Origin: Gilvimarinus sp. DA14
Lineage (GTDB): Bacteria; Pseudomonadota; Gammaproteobacteria; Pseudomonadales; Cellvibrionaceae
Length of the DNA stretch: 64,000 nt
Assembly: GCF_024204685.1 (NCBI RefSeq)
Contig: NZ_CP100350.1
Location: 2,768,501-2,832,500 of the forward strand
Direction of reading: 5' to 3'
Part shown: positions 30,513 through 38,357 of the stretch, one piece after another
Layout of the letters: each line of letters starts with the position of its first letter
How positions within the stretch are numbered: position 1 is the first letter of the stretch
Notes under the pieces: generated by a model
Database searches by the model: none
What the model was told of the DNA's origin: nothing
The model's input: only the letters and a program-made list of their open reading frames with translations
Program-made: the position numbers and the translations under genes

Positions 30513-31679
30513 ATGCTGAAATTTTATAAAAAAGTGGCCACGCTGCTGCTAGGTTTGTTGTTATTCAGTGCGCTGCTCAGTTATTGGTGTATCCAGAATA
30601 CATTCTCGTCTCGCACATTACTGCCTGCAGCGCAGAGCGAGCTGCCCTGGCATCTGAGCGCCGAGACGGATCACTCCCAAGGTGGCCTCTCAGAGGTAAC
30701 ATTCCACGATGACCGCTACAGCCTTGATTATTCGCTGAGTCTTTCCGATGTTGCTCAGTATCCCTATGCAGGGGTGGCGTTAAACTTTACCGATGACGGC
30801 GGGCAGCCGACCATGCTGGATCTTACCGGATACCACAAGCTGAGCTTTAACGTGAAGTGCGTCCCTGCCAATGTTCTGGCATTTGCCGCCCATACCTTTG
30901 AGCCCGGCATCACCCAAAAAGATGATCCGCTAAGCTATCGCTCGCCGGCGACCTATTTCTCCTGTGACGAGCAGTGGTCCGCCGTCGAGTTAGATTTGAC
31001 TCGCTTGGAGACGCCCCAGTGGTGGCTGGATAAGTTTGAGCTCAAGCTCTCGATGATTGATTACCAGCTTAACCGGGTACCGCGATTGGTTTTTGGTTCT
31101 ACCCATCAAAGCCCCATGCTGGATTCGGCGCGGGTGCAAATTAACGCCCTTGAGCTGCGCGGGCGAGATTGGCGCTACCTGTATCTACTGGCGGGGGTTT
31201 TGGGGCTGGCTTGGCTGATGGCCATTATTTGGCTGTTTCGCGCTCATACGCGGGCGCTGACCGATGCGCTTAAACTCAAACTGCAAAAGGACCGACCTCT
31301 GGTGGCGTATCAGCAGTTGTCGGTAGAGCCCCGACGCGACCGCGATAAAGAGGCTATTTTGCGTTACCTCGCCACCGAGTATGCGAACAGCGAGTTGAAC
31401 CTGGACGGTATCGCCTCGGCGACCGGAGTCGGGCGCAGTAAAATTAACTCGATCCTCAAAGCTGAGCTGGGCTATACCTTTACCGGTTATCTCAACAAAG
31501 TGCGCTTGACTGAGGCTGCACGCTTACTGTCGGCGGGACCCGAGCCGAGCATTGCGGAAATCGCGTATTCGGTTGGGTACAAAAACGTCTCTTACTTTAA
31601 TAAATTGTTTAAAGATGAGTATGGTTGCACGCCCAAGGCTTTTAGAAATGTTTATAAGGATGGGGCGGGTGATAGTTAG
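30513..31679 (+). CDS. Membrane-spanning AraC-type sensor-regulator
   Basis: This 388-residue protein has a membrane helix at 9-28, a periplasmic domain at about 29-220 and a second helix at 222-242. A cytoplasmic AraC-type DNA-binding domain follows at about 282-382, with I-A-E-I-A-Y-S-V-G-Y-K-N-V-S-Y-F-N-K-L-F-K. The periplasmic part reads as a beta-sandwich (L-S-F-N-V-K, W-S-A-V-E-L-D-L, V-Q-I-N-A-L-E-L). It resembles by eye the carbohydrate-binding-like modules of the GH16 protein nearby. It is probably a one-component sensor of an extracellular ligand, perhaps a glycan. The target genes are unknown; the GH16 and PL10 genes are the obvious candidates. Confidence 0.83.
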   Translation: MLKFYKKVATLLLGLLLFSALLSYWCIQNTFSSRTLLPAAQSELPWHLSAETDHSQGGLSEVTFHDDRYSLDYSLSLSDVAQYPYAGVALNFTDDGGQPTMLDLTGYHKLSFNVKCVPANVLAFAAHTFEPGITQKDDPLSYRSPATYFSCDEQWSAVELDLTRLETPQWWLDKFELKLSMIDYQLNRVPRLVFGSTHQSPMLDSARVQINALELRGRDWRYLYLLAGVLGLAWLMAIIWLFRAHTRALTDALKLKLQKDRPLVAYQQLSVEPRRDRDKEAILRYLATEYANSELNLDGIASATGVGRSKINSILKAELGYTFTGYLNKVRLTEAARLLSAGPEPSIAEIAYSVGYKNVSYFNKLFKDEYGCTPKAFRNVYKDGAGDS

Positions 31680-31834
31680 TGCCTGGCGCTAATTAATAAT
31701 ATTCGCTAAAAAACTTCAACTTTTGCGCTAATCGCAATGAAAATTCCAATAGCATTAGTGGTTAACCTCTGTTTTTTCTAGGCTGAGCGCACTAGAGACA
31801 CACAATAACCAAAAACATAAAATTGAGGTTCGCT

Positions 31835-32266
31835 ATGTCATTACCCATGCCCACCGCAATCGATGCTTGCTCTCATACTCTACATCGTTGGCTAGAATCC
31901 CATCCGGCCAGTTCGTTTTTTGCCATTCAGGCCAGCTATTTGCCTGGGGTCTCGGCAGTTTTGGATGTGGCGATACAGCAGGGCCTGAGTTACTCCCCCT
32001 CGCTGTTAAAAAGTGTATTGCCCTGCTTGATCGATTGCGCTGCTCAGCTGGCCTGCCCTGAAAGCCTGGGCGAGCGCGACATTAGTGAGCTGGAAATCAG
32101 TCATTTACGCACCTGGCGGGGCGAGCCTTTGCATCTGACCGTTAGCATCGAAGTGGCTCAACATCGCTGCGCGGTGTTCAGTGCTCAGTTCAGTCTGGCC
32201 CATGATGCCACTGAGATTACCAGCGCCCAGGGAACTTTGAGTAGCCGCTTTAGCGACGACGGCTGA
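31835..32266 (+). CDS. Hypothetical protein
   Basis: This 143-residue protein starts at an ATG with GAGG seven bases upstream; an in-frame TTG at 31823 lacks such a site. The sequence has no signal peptide. An N-terminal helical part (H-R-W-L-E-S-H-P-A-S-S-F-F-A) is followed by a probable sheet region (L-H-L-T-V-S-I-E-V-A-Q-H-R-C-A-V-F-S-A-Q). The last feature suggests a hotdog- or sandwich-like fold, but I cannot name a family. Confidence 0.6.
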   Translation: MSLPMPTAIDACSHTLHRWLESHPASSFFAIQASYLPGVSAVLDVAIQQGLSYSPSLLKSVLPCLIDCAAQLACPESLGERDISELEISHLRTWRGEPLHLTVSIEVAQHRCAVFSAQFSLAHDATEITSAQGTLSSRFSDDG

Positions 32267-32323
32267 TTGTTCCCTGCGGGGCGTAGCTCTAAAATAGCGG
32301 TTTAACGTTTGACGAGGTATGCC

Positions 32324-32668
32324 ATGACGCTGGAGATGTTTATTCACAAATTGACCGAAGAGCCGCTGAACGTCGAGTTTAGCGAGACGATGGCGGTTAT
32401 TGACGCCTACTACAGTCATACCGCTACGGCGTTCACCAATGGTGAGCTGGAAAACAGTGCCGAGCAAAATCAGGGGTCGTGCAAAATTTTGGCATTTGGC
32501 AAGCTTCACGGCTTAACCGAAGCGCAAACTCTGGCCTGTTTTGGCAAGTATTATCGCGACGATGTGTTGCAACACCCCGAGGGCACGGATCACGGTAATA
32601 TCCGCAATTTTATTCAGCACGGTTGGGGCGGCGTTCACTTTGAAGACGCACCCCTTACCCTGAAATAG
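32324..32668 (+). CDS. HopJ type III effector-family protein
   Basis: This 114-residue protein shows the HopJ-family pattern: F-S-E-T-M-A-V-I-D-A-Y-Y near residues 20-31, F-x-N-G-x-x-x-N-x-A-x-x-N-x-G-S-C-K-I near 38-56, and H-G-N-I-R-N-F near 90-96. GAGG lies before the ATG. Despite the name, such proteins are widespread in free-living gammaproteobacteria without type III secretion, so an effector role should not be assumed. Confidence 0.88.
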   Translation: MTLEMFIHKLTEEPLNVEFSETMAVIDAYYSHTATAFTNGELENSAEQNQGSCKILAFGKLHGLTEAQTLACFGKYYRDDVLQHPEGTDHGNIRNFIQHGWGGVHFEDAPLTLK

Positions 32669-32684
32669 CTGAAAGTCACAATCC

Positions 32685-32722
32685 AAAAAAAGGCCCGCAA
32701 ACCGAGTTTGCGGGCCTTTTTT
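32685..32722. terminator. Strong bidirectional terminator between hopJ-like and GH16 genes
   Basis: A perfect hairpin (AGGCCCGCAAAC, loop CGA, GTTTGCGGGCCT) is flanked by A and T runs and lies between convergent genes. Confidence 0.93.
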
Positions 32723-32776
32723 GAATCAGTTGAGCCAACCTCCCTGTTGGTACTCAAGAGACCAATTGCTAGGTGA

Positions 32777-35700
32777 TCAGTCCGCTAACTCCCAGCGAAT
32801 ATTATCCACCTGGAAGGTCACGTCCTGTTCTTCAAACACAGGCCACAGAGAAAAAGGCGTGTTCACCGTGGTGATGTCGAAACCGCCCTGATTGATGTCG
32901 GCGATAGGTACAGTGATGGTATGCCAGTTGTTGTCGCCGGGCAGTGGTACCGGCACTTCCGCCCCCACGCAGGGGTAGATACAGTCGGCCTTAACCAGGA
33001 ACCCGCTGGTATTGCCGTTGTTGCTGACAACCTTCAGGTCAAACACCAGATTACCGTCGGTAAAGGCGCTCAGGTCTTTGGCAGAATCCTGAATGTAGAA
33101 AGTGCCCATACCGGTATCGGTAAACTCTACCTGCACCACTGTGCCTTTGTCCGGATCGGTTACTGTAGCGTCGATGGTGATGACCTGACCGTCAGCCTGC
33201 CACACGCCAAATCCGGGGTTGCCCCAGTCTGCGGAGAGCGTGTCCACAAAGATATCCATATCTTCGGTCACGGTGACCGGTGCCAGCTTGGGCTCGATAC
33301 CGCAATCTTCCAGACAGGAGATGCGGATGTTATCCAGCTGCACGTGTGAGGCGCCGCCTACCAGTTCCACTTCGAACGGGTGCATCACCGAAGTGTAGTC
33401 CACGGTGGGGCCCCAGGTTTCGTTGGGGTTGGCTTGCAGGCTGTACAAGCGCACGGATACCGGCGTCCATTGGCCCACCATATCCTGCGTCAGTTCAACC
33501 TCGCCGAAGCTCAGGTCCGGGTACTCGGAGTTGAGTTTTACCTGCAGTTTGGCGCCCACATCGGCCGACTCTACCCAGATATCGAACTTGAACTCACCCA
33601 GGTTGCGTGGACGATTATTGAGCTGATCGTCGCCAAACTTAAAGCCGTCGTTCACCTCCGGGTAGCTGCTCATATCGCCCGAGCGCAGCCAGGCAACACC
33701 GGCGGCGGAGTTGTCGAACTGCAGATCCCAAACCGGACCGGTGGCGCTTGAATCGATGGGCGTCGCGCCGGGGTCTGAGGTGAGTGAGCCGTCCGGGTTG
33801 TACATTTGATGCTGCAGCGTGTTGTTCACTTGAGTGCTGTTCACATCAAAGGTCAGCGTCTCAATGCCGCCCTCGGCGCTGCGATACATCCAGAAATCGT
33901 CGCGTACATCCGCAGGCGGTAGATGGCCCACAATGTCGGTAACGTCTCTGTCGTCGGCTTCGCTTTCACAGCCTTTGCCGGTTACGGGGTCGTTTGCGCA
34001 CGCATATACGCGCACATAGTCGACTTCCATGGTGCGTGAATCGGTAAAGGTAGGCAGGTCGATGTAGTCGCCATTGCCAAGCGCCACGTTGAGCAGCATG
34101 TGGAAGGGCTGATCAAATGGCTGTGCACCCGTGCCCACCTGGTAGCCAACCTCTTGGCCGCCCCAGTAGTAGATAAACCAGTTGCCGCTGTTGCGGGCGA
34201 AGAGCACATCGTCTACATACCAGCGAATCTCGCCTTCTTCCCATTCCACCGCGTAGGTATAAAAATCGTCCCAGATATTGGTGGGCGGCTCGTAGGGCGC
34301 ACCACTGTACTGGTTCCAGGGCCACGAGTAGCCGTAGTGCAGGGTGCCGTGCATTTCGTTGGCTTCGCCGGTGGGTTGAGGGCCAGACACGCCGGGCTGA
34401 AAGGCTTCGAAAATATCTAGCTCACCACTGTGAGGCCAGCCGCCGTAAGGTGAATTAGTGGGTAGCATCCAGATAGCCGGCCATACACCTACGCCCTGCG
34501 GAACCCGCGCGCGGATTTCCATGCGACCGTATTTCCAGTCCCCCTTGCCACGTGTGCGCAGGCGCGCCGACGAGTAGTCTTTACAGACCGAGGTGTCAGC
34601 CGGGTTGTAGGCGGGGTCATCCTGATTGGTGGCCGGGCCACACACCTGTCCCGGTTCATAGATGGCGGAGATGTGCAGCATGCCGTTGTCGACGTAGCTG
34701 TTGGCGGGGTTGTCGGTATAGCACTGAGCTTCATTGTTGCCCCCGCCCCAGCAGTTCACTTCGTGTTCCCACTTTGTCGTGTCGATAGCGGCAGTTTCAA
34801 ACTCATCCTGCCATACCAGTGACCAGCCATCAGAGCTGGCGGCAGAGGAGCTGGATGAGCTAGTCAACTCGCTGGATTGGCTGGAGCTGCTAGAAGAGCT
34901 CACTTCGGAGCTACTTGAAGAAGTCGCCTCCGAGCTGCTGGAAGAGGTTACCTCCGAACTGGTTGAAGAGGTGCTTGAACTACTGATTTCTACCGAGCTG
35001 GAAGAGCTGGAGGAAGCCCCGCCATCGCTGTCGGCAAATTGCCAGCGCACATTATCCAGTTGCAATTGCACGCCGCTTTGGTCCGCCCATACCGGCAGAA
35101 TCACAAAGGGGGTATTCATGGCATTGATGTCAAAGGCGCCGCTGGTGCCCGCGTGACCAAGTAAATCCGCGATATCCAGCGTGTACTCGGTCCAGACATT
35201 GGCAATGGGGCTGCTGATGACATAGTCGCCGGTACCGATACCGGGGCCACTTTCCAGCTTAACCACCAGGCCTTGGGTGTTGCTGCCAAAATCCAGGACT
35301 TTTAAATCAAACACCAACTGACCTTCGCTGGCGAAGGCGCTCAGGTCTTTGGACTCCGTGGCTTGAATAAACGCCAAACCATTATTGCCGCTGTCGCTAA
35401 AGTCCAGCTGCAACACATCGCCACGCTCGGTGTCATTGACGGTGTTAATGGTGACGTGGCCGGTGTCGTTGTCCCATTTGCCGACACCAAAGTCCCACAG
35501 TGGGCCGGGGCCGCCGTTGTTATAAACATCAAACGGGGTGTCGATAACATCGATGCTGGCCTCGCTTGAGCCGGTGCCGCCCACCCAGTGAATGTTATCC
35601 ACCTGAATGTGCACGCCTGACTGGTCGCCCCAAGCGGGAAGAATCACAAACGGGGTGTTCATGGCGTCGATGTTAAAGCCGGTGCTGTTAGAGGCTGTCA

Positions 35701-38029
35701 GCATATCGGCGATATCCACGGTGATGGTAACCCAATCGCCTACGGCTGGATTGATGGTGTAGTCACCAGTGCCCTGTCCAGGGCCACTTTCGGCCTTCAC
35801 CACTAAACCGCCGGTATTTGTGCCGTAGCTCAGCACTTTGATATCGAAGGTAAGCTGGCCGCTGTCGGCAAAAGCGCGGGCGTTTTTAACACTGGTGGAC
35901 TGAATAAATGCCAAGCCATTGGCATCGGATTCACTGAATTGGATGTCCAGCACTGAGCCACGGCCATCGTCGCTGACTACTTCAGCGGTGACATGGCCAG
36001 CGGTGCTTGCCCAGGTGCCTACGCCAAAATCCCAGTTAGGGCCGGGCTCGCCGTTGGCAAAAATACTGAAACTGCCTGTTAGTGTATCGCTGACAGCAGC
36101 CAGTACCGGGTCTACATCACAGGGGGTCAGACAGCCCACACGAATATCGGCCAATTGCACATGGGCCATTCCCGTCGCTTCGATCACAAAGGCGTTAATC
36201 AATTGGCCCAGGTCCATTTGGCCTGCTTCGATATTGTTGGGTTGCAGCTGATTAATCGCTATTGCGACCTCAGTCCACTCACCCACCGCAGGTGGTTCGA
36301 TAACGTGATAACTGACATTGGGCCAGCCGCTGTCGAGCTTAATTTGCAGCTCAGTGCCGGGTTCGATGGACTCAACCCGCATGTTAAAACGCAGCTCGCC
36401 ATACTCGGCCATATTGGTGAATTTAAGCCCGTCGTTTACCTCCGGGTAGGCCGCCATATCGGCGGTCGATAAAAATGCGTTGCCCGGGCCGTTGAACTGA
36501 ATGTCCCATACGGTGTTGTCGCCGTCACTCGCATTGGGGGTGCTGATAACATTACCGCTACCGCCGTCGTAAAAGCCGGGCACCAGTGTGTTGGTGACCT
36601 CGCCGTCGGGGGTGTTAAAGGTAAAGCTGGCAGGCCCATCGTTATACAAATCAAAAAACTCGGCGACCGGTGCACTGTAGCCCGGTACCTGGGTGGCGCT
36701 GTCATCGCGCTGGGCACAACCTTTACCCGTTACCGGATCGGCGGAACATTCGTAGACCCTGACAAAATCGACTTCCATGGCTTGCGGGAAGCTCGCCGTG
36801 CCGTCGGGAGCACCTGGCCAATTACCGCCTACGGCTACGTTCAGCAGCAAGTGGTAGGGTTGGTTGAAAGGGGCATCGTCTTCGCCCAATTGAAAGCCCT
36901 GCTCCTGTCCGCCCCAATAGTAGGTGAACCAGCCATCCTGAGTTTGCGTAGCAAAATGTACGTCATCCACATACCAGCGGATTTCGCCTTGCTCCCACTC
37001 TACGGCGTAAGTGTGAAAGTTTTCCCACACATTGGCCGGGGGGGTATAGGCGCTGCCGCTGTTTAAATTACCGGGCCAAACCCGACCGTAGTGAAGGGTG
37101 CCGTGAGTTTCGTTGCCGCCACCCGCGTTGGGGTTAACCGCTTCCATAATGTCGATTTCGCCACTGAGCGGCCAGTGGCCGTACTCACTGTGGGTCGGCA
37201 GCATCCAGATGGCGGGCCACAGGCCATCGCCCTCGGGCAGCTTGGCCCGAATTTCCATGCGCCCGTAAGTCCACTCGGCTTTGTTGCGGGTGCGCAGGCG
37301 CGCCGAGGTGTAGGGCAGGGTTTTAGATGTGTCGCCTGGGAAATAGGCCGGATTTTCCTGGTTAACCGCCGGGCCACTGAACGTTTCCTGGCGCGCGACG
37401 ATATGCAATTTACCGTCTTCTACATAGCTGTTGTCGGCGCGATCGGTGTAGCACTGCTGTTCGTTGTTGCCGCCGCCCCAGCAGTTAACTTCGTGTTCCC
37501 ACTTAGCGGTGTCGATAGTGGAACCTTCAAACTCGTCTTGCCACACCAGGGTCCAGCCCTCACTGCTGGCCGATGATTCCGAGCTGGAAGATGCCACGCT
37601 GCTGGAAGAACTGGAAGAAGATGATGCAACCGACGAGCTGGATGAGCTGCTAGACGAACTACTGGATGAGGATATCTCACTCGAGGACGAGCTGGACGAT
37701 GAGCTGGAGCTAACGACACTACTAACCGTCGAGCTGGACGAACTTTCGCTTGAGCTGCTGGAACTCTCGACACTGCTGGAACTGGATGAGCTTGAGCTGA
37801 GTGAGCTTGAACTCGGCGTGCTGGATACGACAGAAGAGCTTGATGAAGACTCGCTGGCCTCACTGGAGGAGGATTCGACGCTGGAGCTGGACGAAGTATC
37901 CACCGAGCTTGCGACGCTGCTCGCTACCGAGGAGCTGCCGTTATCAGAGCCCCCCGAGCTGCCGCCACAGGCGGATAGGGCAAGCGCTAATGCACTTACC
38001 ACAAAGGGTAAATAGGCATTCGATTTCAT
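32777..38029 (-). CDS. Large lipoprotein with two GH16 catalytic domains, poly-Ser linkers and repeated beta-sandwich modules
   Basis: This 1750-residue protein starts at 38029 (AAGAGG ahead). The lipobox ends L-S-A-C (Cys21). Order: poly-Ser linker 23-157; GH16 domain 158-428 with E-I-D-I-M-E (Glu291, Glu296); module X1 at about 442-644; two X2 modules at about 652-819 and 830-998; second poly-Ser linker 1006-1066; second GH16 at 1067-1344 with E-L-D-I-F-E (Glu1203, Glu1208); second X1 at about 1357-1584; third X2 at about 1590-1750. Both GH16 domains keep W-P-A-I-W-M-L-P. GH16 enzymes cut beta-1,3- or beta-1,4-glucans and galactans, and laminarin-type activity is likely. X1 and X2 look like carbohydrate-binding modules but I cannot assign CBM families. 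Confidence 0.93.
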   Translation of the reverse strand: MKSNAYLPFVVSALALALSACGGSSGGSDNGSSSVASSVASSVDTSSSSSVESSSSEASESSSSSSVVSSTPSSSSLSSSSSSSSSVESSSSSSESSSSSTVSSVVSSSSSSSSSSSEISSSSSSSSSSSSSSVASSSSSSSSSVASSSSESSASSEGWTLVWQDEFEGSTIDTAKWEHEVNCWGGGNNEQQCYTDRADNSYVEDGKLHIVARQETFSGPAVNQENPAYFPGDTSKTLPYTSARLRTRNKAEWTYGRMEIRAKLPEGDGLWPAIWMLPTHSEYGHWPLSGEIDIMEAVNPNAGGGNETHGTLHYGRVWPGNLNSGSAYTPPANVWENFHTYAVEWEQGEIRWYVDDVHFATQTQDGWFTYYWGGQEQGFQLGEDDAPFNQPYHLLLNVAVGGNWPGAPDGTASFPQAMEVDFVRVYECSADPVTGKGCAQRDDSATQVPGYSAPVAEFFDLYNDGPASFTFNTPDGEVTNTLVPGFYDGGSGNVISTPNASDGDNTVWDIQFNGPGNAFLSTADMAAYPEVNDGLKFTNMAEYGELRFNMRVESIEPGTELQIKLDSGWPNVSYHVIEPPAVGEWTEVAIAINQLQPNNIEAGQMDLGQLINAFVIEATGMAHVQLADIRVGCLTPCDVDPVLAAVSDTLTGSFSIFANGEPGPNWDFGVGTWASTAGHVTAEVVSDDGRGSVLDIQFSESDANGLAFIQSTSVKNARAFADSGQLTFDIKVLSYGTNTGGLVVKAESGPGQGTGDYTINPAVGDWVTITVDIADMLTASNSTGFNIDAMNTPFVILPAWGDQSGVHIQVDNIHWVGGTGSSEASIDVIDTPFDVYNNGGPGPLWDFGVGKWDNDTGHVTINTVNDTERGDVLQLDFSDSGNNGLAFIQATESKDLSAFASEGQLVFDLKVLDFGSNTQGLVVKLESGPGIGTGDYVISSPIANVWTEYTLDIADLLGHAGTSGAFDINAMNTPFVILPVWADQSGVQLQLDNVRWQFADSDGGASSSSSSSVEISSSSTSSTSSEVTSSSSSEATSSSSSEVSSSSSSSQSSELTSSSSSSAASSDGWSLVWQDEFETAAIDTTKWEHEVNCWGGGNNEAQCYTDNPANSYVDNGMLHISAIYEPGQVCGPATNQDDPAYNPADTSVCKDYSSARLRTRGKGDWKYGRMEIRARVPQGVGVWPAIWMLPTNSPYGGWPHSGELDIFEAFQPGVSGPQPTGEANEMHGTLHYGYSWPWNQYSGAPYEPPTNIWDDFYTYAVEWEEGEIRWYVDDVLFARNSGNWFIYYWGGQEVGYQVGTGAQPFDQPFHMLLNVALGNGDYIDLPTFTDSRTMEVDYVRVYACANDPVTGKGCESEADDRDVTDIVGHLPPADVRDDFWMYRSAEGGIETLTFDVNSTQVNNTLQHQMYNPDGSLTSDPGATPIDSSATGPVWDLQFDNSAAGVAWLRSGDMSSYPEVNDGFKFGDDQLNNRPRNLGEFKFDIWVESADVGAKLQVKLNSEYPDLSFGEVELTQDMVGQWTPVSVRLYSLQANPNETWGPTVDYTSVMHPFEVELVGGASHVQLDNIRISCLEDCGIEPKLAPVTVTEDMDIFVDTLSADWGNPGFGVWQADGQVITIDATVTDPDKGTVVQVEFTDTGMGTFYIQDSAKDLSAFTDGNLVFDLKVVSNNGNTSGFLVKADCIYPCVGAEVPVPLPGDNNWHTITVPIADINQGGFDITTVNTPFSLWPVFEEQDVTFQVDNIRWELAD
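34832..35014 (-). repeat. Second poly-serine linker coding repeat
   Basis: This low-complexity stretch of Ser codons (AGC, AGT, TCC), with scattered Glu, Thr and Val, encodes residues 1006-1066 of the GH16 lipoprotein. It precedes the second catalytic domain. Confidence 0.9.
37559..37963 (-). repeat. First poly-serine linker coding repeat
   Basis: Over 130 residues, mostly Ser with some Val, Ala, Glu and Thr, are encoded just after the lipobox. Such linkers are characteristic of Cellvibrionaceae polysaccharidases. Ser codon usage is mixed, so it is not a simple triplet expansion. Confidence 0.92.
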
Positions 38030-38091
38030 TGTGACCTCTTTATTATTGTTAATGGCGGGGCCCGTCTGGCAGAGAGGTTTAGATGGGCGGC

Positions 38092-38140
38092 CGCTGTTAT
38101 GGTTGGCCCACAAAATTGCTGGCTTTGTGGGATAACAGCG
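38092..38140. promoter_or_regulatory. Nested inverted repeat upstream of the GH16 gene
   Basis: Outer arms CGCTGTTAT (38092-38100) and ATAACAGCG (38132-38140) enclose inner arms CCCACAAA (38107-38114) and TTTGTGGG (38124-38131). All are perfect. The left arms are separated by six bases, the right arms by none. It lies about 63 bp upstream of the GH16 start and could be a regulator-binding site or an mRNA structure. Confidence 0.6.
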
Positions 38141-38319
38141 AGTGTGGCGCGGCCAATAAAGAGCGTCGTCCCAGATTCGTGACGGGCACTAAGGTGGCAA
38201 GTGTGCTGATTAAGTGGAAGAAAAGTGACGGGTGCCACTTTGTGACAAACGGAAAATCTGGAAACCTTTGCCAGCGCGCGTTGGTATTTAAGGCGGGATC
38301 ACAAAAACGCGTGAAGTAA

Positions 38320-38349
38320 GCGGCGCCTTATCCTTTAGTAAGGCGCCGC
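38320..38349 (-). terminator. Perfect hairpin after the PL10 gene
   Basis: GCGGCGCCTTA and its complement TAAGGCGCCGC form an 11-bp stem with an 8-nt loop, 9 bp after the PL10 stop codon on the minus strand. No T-tract follows, so termination would be imperfect; it may also protect the mRNA 3' end. Confidence 0.55.
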
Positions 38350-38357
38350 CAGGGGAG

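Larger units (their letters stand above)
38030..38357. other. Intergenic region between PL10 and GH16 genes
   Basis: This 328-bp gap has no credible gene. It holds the promoter and leader of the GH16 gene, a nested inverted repeat (38092-38140) and a perfect hairpin after the PL10 gene (38320-38349). No obvious sigma-70 boxes were identified for the GH16 gene. Confidence 0.6.

Noticed and set aside
32324..32668. HopJ-like gene as evidence of a type III secretion system
   Set aside because: The family is widespread in bacteria without such systems, and no secretion or chaperone gene is nearby.
37559..37963. Repetitive stretch that might be taken for a CRISPR or VNTR
   Set aside because: It has no regular repeat and spacer length; it encodes an in-frame poly-Ser linker of the GH16 protein.
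37464..38015. Plus-strand ORF rich in Glu, Leu and Asp opposite the poly-Ser linker
   Set aside because: It is the direct reverse complement of Ser codon runs (GAG/CTG), so it is a compositional artefact.
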